In this document: piece by piece, positions 16,153 through 25,230 of the stretch | Position numbering within the stretch: position 1 is the first letter of the stretch | Layout: every line of letters begins with the position of its first letter | Assembly: GCA_018222585.1 (NCBI GenBank) | Contig: JAAFAB010000024.1 | Coordinates: 1-33,027 of the forward strand | Origin: Paracoccaceae bacterium | GTDB lineage: Bacteria; Pseudomonadota; Alphaproteobacteria; Rhodobacterales; Rhodobacteraceae | DNA: 33,027 nt | Direction of reading: 5' to 3' | The notes under the pieces: generated by a model | Database searches by the model: none | What the model was told of the DNA's origin: nothing | Seen by the model: the letters and a program-made list of their open reading frames with translations, nothing else | Made by a program: the position numbers and the translations under genes

Positions 16153-16649
16153 GTCCGTGCCTCCGCCAGGGCCAGCACCGCCGAGACGATGCCGTTGTGC
16201 GCGCCGCAGCGGCAGAGGTTGCCACTGAGCCGCTCCCGGATTTCCTCTGCAGTCAGAGGCGCGGCGGCGGTCAGATCTCCGGTGACATAGCTGGGACTGC
16301 CGGTCCGCAGCTCATTCAGCAGCGCGGTCGCGGCACAGACCTGGCCCGGCGTGCAATACCCGCACTGCAGCCCGTCATGGTCGACGAAGGCCGCCTGAAC
16401 CGCGTGCAGCGCGTCGCCCTCGGCCAGCCCCTCGATGGTCGTGACCTCGCGCCCGTCGGCCTGGGCGGCCAGGGTCAGGCAGGACAACACCCTTTCGCCG
16501 TCGATCAGCACCGTGCAGGCGCCGCAGGCCCCCTGGTTACAGCCGATCTTGGTTCCGGTCAGGTGCAGATCGTCGCGCAGGAAATCCAGCAGCGACACAC
16601 GCATGTCCCCTGGCGGATCGACCTTCGTTCCGTTGACGGTAATGGCCAT
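16149..16649 (-). CDS. Molybdenum hydroxylase 2Fe-2S subunit (PaoA-like)
   Basis: A 166-residue iron-sulfur subunit with two [2Fe-2S] clusters. The plant-ferredoxin-like cluster uses Cys37, Cys42, Cys45 and Cys57 (CNQGACGAC...C), and the helical-domain cluster uses Cys96, Cys99, Cys146 and Cys148 (CGYC...CRC). It starts at ATG 16649 behind GAGGGAG. The twin-arginine leader found on E. coli PaoA is absent, so the complex should stay in the cytoplasm. It is the first gene of the three-gene operon, 55 bp downstream of the MarR gene. Confidence 0.92.
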   Translation of the reverse strand: MAITVNGTKVDPPGDMRVSLLDFLRDDLHLTGTKIGCNQGACGACTVLIDGERVLSCLTLAAQADGREVTTIEGLAEGDALHAVQAAFVDHDGLQCGYCTPGQVCAATALLNELRTGSPSYVTGDLTAAAPLTAEEIRERLSGNLCRCGAHNGIVSAVLALAEART

Positions 16650-16660
16650 GTCGCGCTCCC

Positions 16661-16692
16661 TCGTTGCAGTGGCTTTACCACAGATACAACGA
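16661..16692. promoter_or_regulatory. Interrupted palindrome between the MarR gene and the Mo-hydroxylase operon
   Basis: The arms TCGTTG (16661-16666) and CAACGA (16687-16692) enclose a second stem GTGG-CTTTA-CCAC (16669-16681). It lies in the 55-bp gap upstream of the 2Fe-2S subunit gene. It could be a MarR operator, or an RNA stem-loop in a MarR-paoABC transcript. It has no T tract suited to termination. Confidence 0.4.
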
Positions 16693-16704
16693 AGTTCGGA
16701 CTAT

Positions 16705-17145
16705 TCAAGTTTCGCTTGATGTGATTTTGTTCAGCAGCCTGATGAGCGCATCCCGTTCGTCGGGGTCCAGCGGCATCAGCAGCTGTTCATAGAGGCTCAG
16801 GTGCACGGCTGCCATGGTCTCGGTCAGGGCCCGCCCCTTGTCCGACAGGCGCAGCGCCACTGCGCGGCGGTCGGTATCGGGCCGGTGGCGTTCGACGAGG
16901 CCGCGCTTGACCAGTCGGTCGGTCGCCGAGGTGGTGGTGGTCGCGGGCACCCCGAACCACCGCGCGACATCGGTCGGGCCGGTGTCCGGCGTCTGCGCCA
17001 GATGCAGCAGGATCAGCTTGTCCAGCTCGTTCAGCTGCACGTCACCCGCTGTCGCCATGCTCAGCTTGTAGCGGCGCGCGAAGTCGTCCATGGCGGCGCC
17101 GATGGCATCTATCTGTGCGCGGGTGGGTCGGGTCGGAGCGGTCAT
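16705..17145 (-). CDS. MarR-family transcriptional regulator
   Basis: A 146-residue winged-helix regulator. The recognition helix region (DVARWFGVPATTTTSATDRLVKRGLV, given in part) and the wing HRPDTDRRAVALRLSDKG with the conserved DxRR motif are clear. It reads in the same direction as the following Mo-hydroxylase genes and is 55 bp upstream of them, so it may be co-transcribed with them and control them in response to an aromatic or aldehyde ligand. A TATAT stretch lies about 10 bp upstream of the ATG on the minus strand and may belong to its promoter. Confidence 0.85.
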   Translation of the reverse strand: MTAPTRPTRAQIDAIGAAMDDFARRYKLSMATAGDVQLNELDKLILLHLAQTPDTGPTDVARWFGVPATTTTSATDRLVKRGLVERHRPDTDRRAVALRLSDKGRALTETMAAVHLSLYEQLLMPLDPDERDALIRLLNKITSSET

Positions 17146-17369
17146 GCCGTCGATATAAACTTACTGAAATAGCTTGACCATCGCCGAAGTGGCATCCGGC
17201 GATCTCGATGACCCCCGCATGGCTGCCCGGGCTGCGCGACGGTCTGCTCAGCGACGATCTGCAGCCTGCCGCGACAGGGGCGACTCCGGGCGATCTGCAT
17301 CCCGGCCCTGTTCTTCATCGCACTACCCTGAGGCCCCGCAGGGGCTGCGCAGATATCAGGGGACAGAAA

Positions 17370-17393
17370 AAGGGCGACCTCCCGGCCGCCCTT
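17370..17393 (-). terminator. Rho-independent terminator of ettA
   Basis: AAGGGCG and CGCCCTT form a 7-bp stem around a 10-nt loop, and on the minus strand the stem runs into a T5 tract (17371-17367). It lies 27 bp past the ettA stop codon. The remainder of the 17146-17419 gap shows no gene. Confidence 0.75.
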
Positions 17394-17419
17394 CCACGTT
17401 CCTGTCGAAGCTCCCGCCT

Positions 17420-19075
17420 CTATCGGGCGAACTTCTTGTACTTGATCCGCTTCGGCTCCAGCGCATCCGGGCCGAGGCGACGCTTCTTGTCTTCCTCGTA
17501 GTCCTCGAAGTTGCCTTCGAACCATTCGACATGGGCATCCCCTTCGAAGGCCAGGATATGCGTGCAGATCCGGTCGAGGAAGAAGCGGTCGTGCGAGATC
17601 ACCACGGCGCAGCCGGCGAAATCGACCAGCGCGTCTTCCAGCGCGCGCAGGGTTTCCACGTCGAGGTCGTTGGTCGGTTCATCGAGCAGCAGCACGTTGC
17701 CGCCCGAGCGCAGCAGGCGCGCCATGTGGACGCGGTTGCGCTCACCACCCGACAGCAGGCTGACCTTCTTCTGCTGGTCGCCGCCCTTGAAGTTGAAGGC
17801 CGAGCAATAGGCCCGCGCGTTCACCTCGGCGTCGCCCAGCTTGATGATGTCCTGACCGTCGGCGATGGCCTCCCAGACGTTGGCGTTCGGGTCCAGGTCG
17901 TCACGCGACTGGTCGACGTAGGACAGCTTGACCGTGTCGCCGAATTCCACGCTGCCCTCGTCGGGCTGTTCCTGCCCGGTCAGCATCTTGAACAGGGTCG
18001 TCTTGCCGGCGCCGTTCGGGCCGATGACGCCGACGATGCCACCGGGCGGCAGCGCGAAGGAGAGATCCTCGACCAGCAGCTTGTCGCCCATGGCCTTCTT
18101 CAGGTTCTCGACCTCGATCACCTTCGAGCCCAGGCGCGGGCCGTTCGGAATGACGATCTGGGCATTGGCCAGCTTCTCGCGCTCGGACTGGTTGGCGAGG
18201 TCATTGTAGGCGTTGATCCGCGCCTTGGACTTGGCCTGACGGGCCTTGGCGCCCTGGCGCATCCACTCCAGCTCTCGGGCCAGGGTCTTCTGCTTCGACT
18301 TGTCCTCGCGGGCTTCCTGCTCCAGCCGCTTGGCCTTCTGTTCCAGCCAGGCAGAGTAGTTGCCCTCGTAGGGGATGCCGCGGCCGCGGTCGAGTTCCAG
18401 GATCCAGCCGGTGATGTCATCCAGGAAATAGCGGTCGTGGGTGACGATCAGGATGGTGCCCTTGTACTCGATCAGGTGGTTCTGCAGCCAGGCGATCGTC
18501 TCGGCGTCCAGGTGGTTGGTCGGTTCGTCCAGCAGCAGCATGTCGGGCGCTTCGAGCAGCAGCTTGCAGAGTGCGACGCGACGCTTCTCACCACCCGAGA
18601 GGGTCGTGACGTCGGCATCGTCAGGCGGGCAGCGCAGGGCTTCCATCGAGATGTCGATCTGCGCGTCGAGGTCCCAGAGGTTCTGGGCGTCGATCTCGTC
18701 CTGCAGCTTGGCCATCTCCTCGGCGGTCTCGTCGGAGTAGTTCATCGCCAGGTCGTTGTAGCGATCCAGGATGTCCTTCTTGGCGGCGACACCCAGCATG
18801 ACGTTTTCGCGCACGGTCAGGGCCGGGTCCAGCTCGGGCTCCTGCGGCAGGTAGCCGACCTTGGCGCCCTCGGCGTGCCAGGCCTCGCCCTGGAAATCCT
18901 TGTCCCAGCCGGCCATGATCTTCAGAAGGGTCGACTTGCCGGCGCCGTTGACGCCGACGACGCCGATCTTCACGCCGGGCAGGAAGTTCAGGTGGATGTT
19001 CTCGAAACACTTCTTGCCGCCCGGATAGGTCTTCGAGACGCCGGACATGTGGTAGACATACTGGTAGGCGGCCAT
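17420..19075 (-). CDS. ettA: Energy-dependent translational throttle protein EttA (ABC-F ATPase)
   Basis: A 551-residue ABC-F protein without membrane segments; EttA is usually about 555 residues. It binds the ribosomal E site and gates entry into elongation according to ATP/ADP level. Two ATPase domains are visible: the first with Walker A GVNGAGKS at 41-48 and LSGGEKRR, the second with GPNGAGKT and LSGGERNR, each followed by LLLDEPTN. The linker between them is the charged P-site tRNA interaction motif (about residues 245-310). The start ATG at 19075 has a GGGAG ribosome binding site; an upstream extension of the frame was rejected because it has no similarity to the family. It is a single-gene unit. 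Confidence 0.95.
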   Translation of the reverse strand: MAAYQYVYHMSGVSKTYPGGKKCFENIHLNFLPGVKIGVVGVNGAGKSTLLKIMAGWDKDFQGEAWHAEGAKVGYLPQEPELDPALTVRENVMLGVAAKKDILDRYNDLAMNYSDETAEEMAKLQDEIDAQNLWDLDAQIDISMEALRCPPDDADVTTLSGGEKRRVALCKLLLEAPDMLLLDEPTNHLDAETIAWLQNHLIEYKGTILIVTHDRYFLDDITGWILELDRGRGIPYEGNYSAWLEQKAKRLEQEAREDKSKQKTLARELEWMRQGAKARQAKSKARINAYNDLANQSEREKLANAQIVIPNGPRLGSKVIEVENLKKAMGDKLLVEDLSFALPPGGIVGVIGPNGAGKTTLFKMLTGQEQPDEGSVEFGDTVKLSYVDQSRDDLDPNANVWEAIADGQDIIKLGDAEVNARAYCSAFNFKGGDQQKKVSLLSGGERNRVHMARLLRSGGNVLLLDEPTNDLDVETLRALEDALVDFAGCAVVISHDRFFLDRICTHILAFEGDAHVEWFEGNFEDYEEDKKRRLGPDALEPKRIKYKKFAR

Positions 19076-19225
19076 GGGTGGCACTCCCTGCACTGGGTGA
19101 ATGGGCTTTGGCGGCGTGGATACAGAAAGCGGGGGGAGGTAGCAATCAGGATGGCGGAGCCTTGCGACTTTTGCCCCCCGGGCCTTTCTGGCGGGCCGGT
19201 GCAAGCCCGTGGTGCACGCCACCAT

Positions 19226-19254
19226 TTGACCACGCGCCGCCCCCGGCCTAGCCT
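19226..19254 (+). promoter_or_regulatory. Putative promoter of the nucleotidyltransferase gene
   Basis: TTGACC (19226-19231), a 17-bp spacer and TAGCCT (19249-19254) form a plausible sigma-70 promoter 27 bp before the start codon. Confidence 0.4.
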
Positions 19255-19280
19255 CCTGCCCGGACAGGGAGGAGACCCGC

Positions 19281-20081
19281 ATGTCGGACCAGCAGCAGCA
19301 GATCGAGACCATCGCCGGGGCGCTTGCCGGGGATGAGCGGATCCGGGGCCTGTTCCTCTCAGGCAGCCATGGCAACGGGCGGGCCGATGACTACAGCGAC
19401 ATCGACTTCCTCATCGTCAGCCCCGAGGGGGCCAGCGACGCCGTGGCCGAGACCTTCCGCGAGGCGGTGGCGGGCTGCGGCGAGATCGTGCTCTGGCGTG
19501 ACCGGATCGTGCGTCCGGCGCTGATCAACGCGATCACCGCCGACTGGACCCGGTTCGACGCCGTGCTGCTGAAACCCGACCAGCTGGGGGGCCAGAGCCG
19601 GGCTGCTCTGCGGGCACTGATCGACCGCGACGGCATCCTCGACAGCCTGCCCGAGGGCGGCGGGCCGGCGCGCGACATGCCCCCGGCCCGGCTGGCCTAT
19701 CTGATCGACGAATTCATCCGGGTGCTGGGCCTGCTGCACCTGGTGGCAGGGCGGAAGGAGTACCTCAACGGGGTCACCGGCTGGTTCCTGCTGCGTGGCC
19801 AGCTGATCGACCTGATGATCGAGGAGACCGGGGCACCGGATCGCGGCGGCGCGCTGCATCTGAACCGGCTGATCTCGCCCGCCCAGCAGGCCGAGCTGGC
19901 GGCGCTGCCGTTGCCCGCCCCCGATCTGGCCTCGCTGGTCGCCGCCCATGAGGCCATCGCGGCGGCCTTCCTGCCGCGCGCCCGGGCGCTGGCGGCAGAG
20001 CGCGGCGTGCCCTGGCCCGCCGCCTTCGAAGAGGCCACCTGGCAGCGGCTTGCGCGCGCCGGGCTGATGCAGCGCCCCTGA
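19281..20081 (+). CDS. Stand-alone nucleotidyltransferase-domain protein (aminoglycoside adenylyltransferase-like fold)
   Basis: A 266-residue protein with an N-terminal polymerase-beta-type nucleotidyltransferase domain. The signature is complete: Gly28-Ser29 followed by Asp40 and Asp42 ([16 protein letters not shown]), which bind the nucleotide and two metal ions. The rest is helical and resembles the C-terminal half of ANT(4')/ANT(6)-like or kanamycin-nucleotidyltransferase-type proteins only in general terms. The ribosome binding site GGGAGGAG is strong. It is flanked by ettA (divergent) and trpA, which give no hint of a substrate. No partner HEPN or antitoxin gene is adjacent, so a toxin-antitoxin role is not indicated. 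The substrate is unknown. Confidence 0.75.
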   Translation: MSDQQQQIETIAGALAGDERIRGLFLSGSHGNGRADDYSDIDFLIVSPEGASDAVAETFREAVAGCGEIVLWRDRIVRPALINAITADWTRFDAVLLKPDQLGGQSRAALRALIDRDGILDSLPEGGGPARDMPPARLAYLIDEFIRVLGLLHLVAGRKEYLNGVTGWFLLRGQLIDLMIEETGAPDRGGALHLNRLISPAQQAELAALPLPAPDLASLVAAHEAIAAAFLPRARALAAERGVPWPAAFEEATWQRLARAGLMQRP

Positions 20082-20170
20082 GCCTTCGACAGCGCCGGTT
20101 CCGGCCCCTGCGGCCTTGCACGGGAAGGGATTTTCCGCCAAACCCGTTGCGACCAGCGAAGGGGAAGAGA

Positions 20171-20962
20171 ATGAGCCGGATCGACGCCAAGTTTGCCAGC
20201 CTGAAAGCCACCGGAACCAAGGGTTTCGTGGCCTATATCATGGCCGGAGATCCGGACCCGGCACGCTCGCTCGAGGTGATGAAGGGGCTGCCCGGCGCCG
20301 GGGTCGATGTGATCGAACTGGGCCTGCCCTTCACCGACCCCATGGCCGACGGCCCCACCGTGCAGCTGGCCGGCCAGCGGGCGCTGGAAGCGGGCATGAA
20401 CCTGGACAAGCTGCTGGAGATGGTGCGCGCCTTCCGGGCCGGGGACGACAGCACCCCGATCGTCATGATGGGCTATTACAATCCGATCTATTCGCGTGGC
20501 GTCGACCGCTTCCTGGCCGAGGCGAAAGAGGCCGGGATCGACGGGCTGATCGTCGTCGACCTGCCGCCCGAAGAGGATGACGAGCTCTGCATCCCGGCCC
20601 AGGCGGCGGGTCTGAACTTCATCCGCCTGGCGACCCCGACGACCGATGACAAGCGCCTGCCGAAGGTGCTGCAGAACACCTCCGGCTTCGTCTACTACGT
20701 CTCGATCACCGGGATCACCGGCTCGGCCGAAGCCTCGGCCGAGACGGTCGGCCCCGAAGTGGCGCGGATCAAGGCGCAGACCGATCTGCCGGTGATCGTC
20801 GGCTTCGGCATCAACACCCCCGAGAAGGCCCGCGACGTGGCCGCCGTGGCGGATGGCAGCGTGGTCGGCTCGGCCATCGTCAGCCAGATCGCGGCGGGCA
20901 AGCCGGTCTCCGAGATCCTCGCCTTCGTGAAGAGCCTCGCCGACGGCGCGCACAGCGCCTGA
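20171..20962 (+). CDS. trpA: Tryptophan synthase alpha subunit
   Basis: A 263-residue TIM-barrel enzyme that cleaves indole-3-glycerol phosphate to indole and glyceraldehyde 3-phosphate. The catalytic residues Glu49 (VIELGLPF) and Asp60 (DPMADGP) are in the canonical positions, and the phosphate-binding segments VGFGINTPE and GSAIV are present. The start ATG at 20171 has AGGGGAAG upstream; an upstream in-frame start would add 8 residues. It is separated from trpF-trpB (29627-31803) by about 8.7 kb and lies on the opposite strand, so the genes for the two tryptophan synthase subunits are not adjacent here. Confidence 0.97.
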   Translation: MSRIDAKFASLKATGTKGFVAYIMAGDPDPARSLEVMKGLPGAGVDVIELGLPFTDPMADGPTVQLAGQRALEAGMNLDKLLEMVRAFRAGDDSTPIVMMGYYNPIYSRGVDRFLAEAKEAGIDGLIVVDLPPEEDDELCIPAQAAGLNFIRLATPTTDDKRLPKVLQNTSGFVYYVSITGITGSAEASAETVGPEVARIKAQTDLPVIVGFGINTPEKARDVAAVADGSVVGSAIVSQIAAGKPVSEILAFVKSLADGAHSA

Positions 20963-20979
20963 CGGCGGAAGACGAAGGA

Positions 20980-21004
20980 CTGAGGGCGGGCGCCCCTCCC
21001 TCAG
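20980..21004. terminator. Hairpin between convergent trpA and the SBF transporter gene
   Basis: CTGAGGG (20980-20986) pairs with CCCTCAG (20998-21004) around an 11-nt loop, and flanking GGA/TCC bases can extend the stem with a bulge. It lies in the 50-bp gap between two convergent genes and could serve both. There is no strong T tract. Confidence 0.45.
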
Positions 21005-21012
21005 CCGTCCGG

Positions 21013-21993
21013 CTACTCGGCCGCTTGTTCCGCCGCCGCCCGTGCCCAGCGTTGTGCCAGGACCGAGCAGAGCAGCAGCTGTGACAGGTGGAACAGCATC
21101 GTGGGCAGCACGATGGCCCCCACCGTCGCCGCCGGGAAGAGCGCCGAGGCGATCGGCAGCCCCGAGGCCAGGCTCTTGGTCGAGCCGCAGAACAGCAGCG
21201 TGATGCGATCCTCGCCAGGCAGGCCCAGTCGGCGCCCGCCCCAGGCCATGAGACTGAAGGCCAGCGCCAGGAAGATCCAGACCACGGCGAGCAGAAGAAG
21301 GAGGCTCAGCGCCGGGATCTGTGTCCACAGCCCGGCCACCGTCCCCGCCCCAAAGGCCGAGTAGACGATCAGCAGGATGGCGCCGCGGTCCACCACCATG
21401 GTCAGCACCTTGTGACGTTGCACGAAGCCGCCGATCCAGCGCCGCAGCAACTGGCCCAGCACGAAGGGCAGCACGATCTGCTCACCGATGCGCAGCACCG
21501 CGTCCAGCGAGACGCCGCCGCCCTCCTGATGCAGCACCAGCGTCGCCAGCAGCGGCGTCAGCACCACGCCGACCATGTTCGACACCGAGGCCGCGCAGAT
21601 CGCCGCCGGGACATTGCCGCCGGCGATCGAGGTGAAGGCGATGGAACTCTGCACGGTCGAGGGCAGGATGGCGAGGAACAGTAGCCCCATCGTCATCTCG
21701 GGCCCCAGCACGCCGCCGAAGACCGCCGCCAGCCCCAGCCCGAGCATGGGGAACAACACGTAGGTCGCCGCGAAGGTCAGCCCCTGAAGACGCCAGTTGA
21801 GGAAGCCCGCGCGCACCGCGCCCGGGTCCAGCTTGGCGCCGTAGAGGAAGAACAGCAGGGTGACCGCCCAGTAGCTCGCATGGGACAGCAGCGTGGCGGC
21901 CATGCCGCGCGCCGGCAGGAAGGCCCCCGCCAGCACCATCACGAAGAGCAGGATCATGTAGGTATCGATGCCGATACGCTTCAGCTGGTTCAC
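21013..21993 (-). CDS. Bile acid:sodium symporter (SBF-like) family transporter
   Basis: A 326-residue inner-membrane protein with nine or ten hydrophobic segments, of the SBF-like (YfeH/PSE) type. Recognisable stretches are VTLLFFLYGAKL, MGLLFLAILPSTVQSSIAFTSIAGGN and LLFCGSTKSLASGLPIA, the last two being the discontinuous helices that form the sodium and substrate site in this fold. The start is GTG at 21993 with AAGGAA upstream, since the only nearby ATG is out of frame. These proteins are secondary transporters of organic anions; the substrate is unknown. It converges with trpA and is divergent from lldD. Confidence 0.85.
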   Translation of the reverse strand: MNQLKRIGIDTYMILLFVMVLAGAFLPARGMAATLLSHASYWAVTLLFFLYGAKLDPGAVRAGFLNWRLQGLTFAATYVLFPMLGLGLAAVFGGVLGPEMTMGLLFLAILPSTVQSSIAFTSIAGGNVPAAICAASVSNMVGVVLTPLLATLVLHQEGGGVSLDAVLRIGEQIVLPFVLGQLLRRWIGGFVQRHKVLTMVVDRGAILLIVYSAFGAGTVAGLWTQIPALSLLLLLAVVWIFLALAFSLMAWGGRRLGLPGEDRITLLFCGSTKSLASGLPIASALFPAATVGAIVLPTMLFHLSQLLLCSVLAQRWARAAAEQAAE

Positions 21994-22269
21994 GTCGTCA
22001 TTCCTTCGCAGCCGGGTCGCGGGGATCGGGGCCCCGGGGGCCCTCCTCCTGCCGACATACCCGGCGCGGCGCTGCTGCGCCACCTCTCCCGAGCGCCGGG
22101 GCCATCCTGCCGGGCCGGGTCGGGGTCCGGCAGGAGGCGGCTGGCGGGCGATCATCACGCGCCCTTTGCCGGGGCCTGTTGTCGCAGCCCCTGCGGCGGC
22201 AGCACGCTTGCCCGGATCGTGGCGGATTGGTAAGAAAACCTGACCACAGGATCCCGGGAGAGTTCGGCC

Positions 22270-23436
22270 ATGCCCGTCATCACCAGCATCGACGACCTGA
22301 AGCGCCTGCACCGGCGGCGCACGCCCAAGATGTTCTACGACTACTGCGAGAGCGGCTCGTGGACCGAACAGACCTTCCGCGAGAACACCACCGATTTCCA
22401 GCAGATCCGGCTGAAGCAGCGGGTCGCCGTGGACATGACCAACCGCACCCTGGAAACCGAGATGATCGGCCAGAAGGTCGCCATGCCGGTGGCCCTGGCG
22501 CCGGTCGGGCTGACCGGGATGCAGCGCGCCGACGGAGAGATCAAGGCGGCCCGCGCGGCAGAGAAGTTCGGCGTGCCCTTCACGCTGTCGACCATGTCGA
22601 TCTGCTCGATCGAGGACGTGGCCGAACACACCACGAAACCCTTCTGGTTCCAGCTCTATACCATGAAGGACCAGGACTACCTGCGCCGCCTGATCGAGCG
22701 TGCCCGGGCGGCGAACTGCTCGGCGCTGGTGATCACGCTGGATCTGCAGATCCTCGGCCAGCGGCACATGGATCTGAAGAACGGCCTCTCGGCACCGCCG
22801 AAGCTGACCCCCAGGGTGCTGGCGGACCTGGCGACCAAATGGACCTGGGGGCTGGAGATGCTGGGCACCAAGCGGCGCAGCTTCGGCAATATCGTCGGCC
22901 ATGCGGAGGGGGTCACCGATCCCTCCTCGCTGTTCTCCTGGACCGCCGAGCAGTTCGACCCGCAACTCGACTGGAAGAAGATCGAAGAGATCAAGAAGAT
23001 GTGGGGCGGCAAGGTGATCCTGAAGGGCGTGCTGGATCCCGAGGATGCCAAGATGGCCGCCAGGGTGGGCTGCGATGCGATCCTCGTGTCGAACCACGGC
23101 GGGCGGCAGCTGGACGGGGCGCTATCCTCGATCAGGATGCTGGATCCGATCCTGGATGCGGTCGGCGACGAGGTCGAGGTGCATCTGGATTCGGGCATCC
23201 GCTCGGGTCAGGACGTGCTGAAGGCGGTGTCGATGGGCGCCAAGGGCACTTTCATCGGCCGCGCCTTCGTGCACGGTCTGGGCGCCATGGGCGAAGCGGG
23301 CGTGACCCGCGCACTGGAGGTGATCGCCAAGGAAATGGACATCTCCATGGCGCTTTGCGGCAAGCGCGACATCAAGGACATGGGGCGCGGCGACCTGATG
23401 ATCCCCGAGGATTTCGCGGGCCGCTGGAAAGCCTGA
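22270..23436 (+). CDS. lldD: FMN-dependent L-lactate dehydrogenase (alpha-hydroxy-acid oxidising)
   Basis: A 388-residue FMN-dependent alpha-hydroxy-acid dehydrogenase, most likely oxidising L-lactate to pyruvate at the membrane with electrons passed to quinone. The catalytic His is in SNHGGRQLDG (His276), FMN-binding Lys252 in VILKGV, and the N-terminal MFYDYCESGSWTEQTFREN is typical of rhodobacteral LldD. The usual family motif after the flavin-binding LVITLD is LDLQILGQRHMDLKNG. The start ATG at 22270 has GGGAGAG upstream. The gap upstream (21994-22269) shows no gene; TTGCCC and TAAGAA with 17-bp spacing are a weak promoter candidate near 22210. Glycolate or mandelate dehydrogenase is an alternative. 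Confidence 0.88.
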   Translation: MPVITSIDDLKRLHRRRTPKMFYDYCESGSWTEQTFRENTTDFQQIRLKQRVAVDMTNRTLETEMIGQKVAMPVALAPVGLTGMQRADGEIKAARAAEKFGVPFTLSTMSICSIEDVAEHTTKPFWFQLYTMKDQDYLRRLIERARAANCSALVITLDLQILGQRHMDLKNGLSAPPKLTPRVLADLATKWTWGLEMLGTKRRSFGNIVGHAEGVTDPSSLFSWTAEQFDPQLDWKKIEEIKKMWGGKVILKGVLDPEDAKMAARVGCDAILVSNHGGRQLDGALSSIRMLDPILDAVGDEVEVHLDSGIRSGQDVLKAVSMGAKGTFIGRAFVHGLGAMGEAGVTRALEVIAKEMDISMALCGKRDIKDMGRGDLMIPEDFAGRWKA

Positions 23437-23474
23437 GCGGGGGCGCCCAGGCCCCTTTGCCGCATTGGACCGGG

Positions 23475-23494
23475 GCGCGGGGCAAGCCCCGCGC
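23475..23494 (+). terminator. Strong GC hairpin downstream of lldD
   Basis: GCGCGGGGC (23475-23483) and GCCCCGCGC (23486-23494) are perfect 9-bp arms with a 2-nt loop AA. It lies 38 bp after lldD. No T tract follows, so it may act by protecting the 3' end or by pausing rather than as a classical terminator. Confidence 0.45.
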
Positions 23495-23675
23495 GCTACG
23501 GGTCCCGTGAGGGGGCCGGCCGTGCGCCAGGCGTAGGGGCGCCTGTTCCGCCCCCCTCCCCCCGCGCTTCCGATCAGCATACAGGTCTCTCGACCGCATA
23601 GGGCGGGAGACATCCCACCTTCGCCCCGCTCCAATCGCGCCCGGTCCGGTCCTCGCGCGGCAGGTGGCTTCCGCC

Positions 23676-24053
23676 CTAGGGGGCCTTCTCTCCGTAGAGT
23701 TCCAGCACCTCCAGCGGCACCACTTCCAGGGCGCGGATATGGGTGGCCTCCAGGCGGACCTGCGGGGCGCAGCCCTCGTCATGCGCCTGCAGGAAGCGGG
23801 CGGCGCAGAGGCACCAGCGGTCACCGGGGCGCAGGCCGGGAAACCCGAACTGCGGGATCGGCGTCGAGAGATCGTTGCCGACGTATTTCGAATAGGCCAG
23901 GAACTCCGCCGTCATCACCGCGCAGACGGTATGAGAGCCCTGATCCTGGGCGCAGGTATTGCAATGGCCGTCGCGGAAGAACCCCGTCATCGGATGGGTC
24001 GAACAGGGCTCGAGCGCGCTGCCGAGGGCGTTGATCGACCGGTCCTTGTCCAT
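23676..24053 (-). CDS. DUF2237 family protein
   Basis: A 125-residue protein of the DUF2237 family. Typical features are the segment CSTHPMTGFFRDGHCNTCAQDQGSHTVCAV (cysteine rich, shown in part), the FLAYSKYVGNDLSTP stretch, and GDRWCLCAARF. The cysteines suggest a metal site, but the function is not established. The start ATG at 24053 has AGGCAGGAC immediately upstream and removes an unrelated N-terminal extension. It lies about 145 bp downstream of the DUF2332 gene on the same strand. Confidence 0.82.
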   Translation of the reverse strand: MDKDRSINALGSALEPCSTHPMTGFFRDGHCNTCAQDQGSHTVCAVMTAEFLAYSKYVGNDLSTPIPQFGFPGLRPGDRWCLCAARFLQAHDEGCAPQVRLEATHIRALEVVPLEVLELYGEKAP

Positions 24054-24198
24054 TGTCCTGCCTCGCTTCGCGTGACGCAGGGTCAGCATATCAGCGCCGC
24101 GCCATGGCGCAAGCGGGCCGGCCTCCTCCGCGACCAATTCAGGAGGGCACCGCCTTTCGGGAGAGCGCGCCGCTCCCGCCCGCTGCCCTGCGCGAGGA

Positions 24199-25230
24199 TC
24201 AGTCGCGCCGCAGCCAGCGTCCGTGGAAGTCGACCCGGCCAAGCGCGGTGGTCTCGCCCCCGGGCCAGATGGTCAGTTGCAGCGCCGCCCCGGGGCGGGC
24301 GCCATCGGCCTCAAGCGAGAGCCGCGCCAGCGGAGCGTCCGGGCGCGCCGCGGCACCGGCGCGCGCCAGGGCGGCCTCGCAGCGGGCCCTGGTGGCGGCG
24401 GGAAAGTACTGCCAGGCGATCGTGTGGTAGACCAGATGCACCCGTCCCCCCGCGGGCGCCGAAAGCCGCGCCTCCAGCCAGTCGGCGGCATCGCCCCGGT
24501 CGACAGGCGGCACGGCCCCCGCCCGCGCCGCCTCCAGCCGCGCCATGCGGTCGGGCTGGTCGGCCCAGAGATACGAGCGCAGGCGCAACAGGTCATCGGG
24601 CGCCCCGGGGTCGAGCGGGTTCAGGTCGACCCCCCGCGCCTCGGCGACGCTGTAGGGGGCCTGCGGCGGCAGCTCTCCCTGCCAATCCGGCGCCAGCGTC
24701 AACAGGGGCGCCGCCGGGCCGAAGTGCGCCCCGCCTATCTCCATCGCGTAGCGGTCGAACTGCAGGTTCAGCCCCGCCGAGGCACCGAGTTCCGAGAGCT
24801 GCAGCGGCAGGCCCGGGAAGCGCACGGCCAGCAGGCTGGCCGCGAGGATCAGCGCGGCGGAGCGGCGGATCTCGTTGGTCTGCGGCGCGCTGTCGAGCCA
24901 GCGCAGCAGGTGCGCCTCGTGGGCGGAGAAGACCCCGGACAGCACCGGCGCGAGGTCGCCCCGCTGCGGCGGATAGCAGGCCGCCAGTGCGGTATCGCGC
25001 CCCTGCAGCACCAGCGCGTGCAGCCCCCCGGCCAGCCGCAGGGCCACCGCATCGGGGCCGAGCGCCTCGGGATCCCAGCCGGCGATGCGGCGCGCCACGG
25101 CGCCCCCGGGCATCCCGCTGACCAGCAGGCGCAGCAGCGCCCCGGTGAAGGGTGAGCCGAGGCTGTCGCAGGCATCGGCCTGCTTCAGGAAATGCGCCTG
25201 CCAGGGTGCCCCTGCCCCGGCGCCGCTCAC
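24199..25230 (-). CDS. DUF2332 family protein
   Basis: A 343-residue protein of the DUF2332 family, frequent in alphaproteobacteria and actinobacteria and of unknown function. Recognisable parts are [21 protein letters not shown] near the N-terminus, the glycine-rich [17 protein letters not shown] (which resembles a cofactor-binding loop of methyltransferases), [15 protein letters not shown] and [11 protein letters not shown]. The start is GTG at 25230 and overlaps the pth stop by 4 bp (GTGA), so it is translationally coupled to pth. The coupling suggests shared transcription but not necessarily a shared job. Confidence 0.8.
   Translation of the reverse strand: MSGAGAGAPWQAHFLKQADACDSLGSPFTGALLRLLVSGMPGGAVARRIAGWDPEALGPDAVALRLAGGLHALVLQGRDTALAACYPPQRGDLAPVLSGVFSAHEAHLLRWLDSAPQTNEIRRSAALILAASLLAVRFPGLPLQLSELGASAGLNLQFDRYAMEIGGAHFGPAAPLLTLAPDWQGELPPQAPYSVAEARGVDLNPLDPGAPDDLLRLRSYLWADQPDRMARLEAARAGAVPPVDRGDAADWLEARLSAPAGGRVHLVYHTIAWQYFPAATRARCEAALARAGAAARPDAPLARLSLEADGARPGAALQLTIWPGGETTALGRVDFHGRWLRRD

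Noticed and set aside
19281..20081. Nucleotidyltransferase as the toxin or antitoxin of a MNT-HEPN pair
   Set aside because: No HEPN-like gene is adjacent; neighbours are ettA and trpA, and the protein is longer than typical MNT antitoxins.
22179..23510. A plus-strand frame overlapping lldD in another phase
   Set aside because: lldD has all catalytic residues and a good start; the other frame has a low-complexity Arg/Gly/Asp-rich translation.
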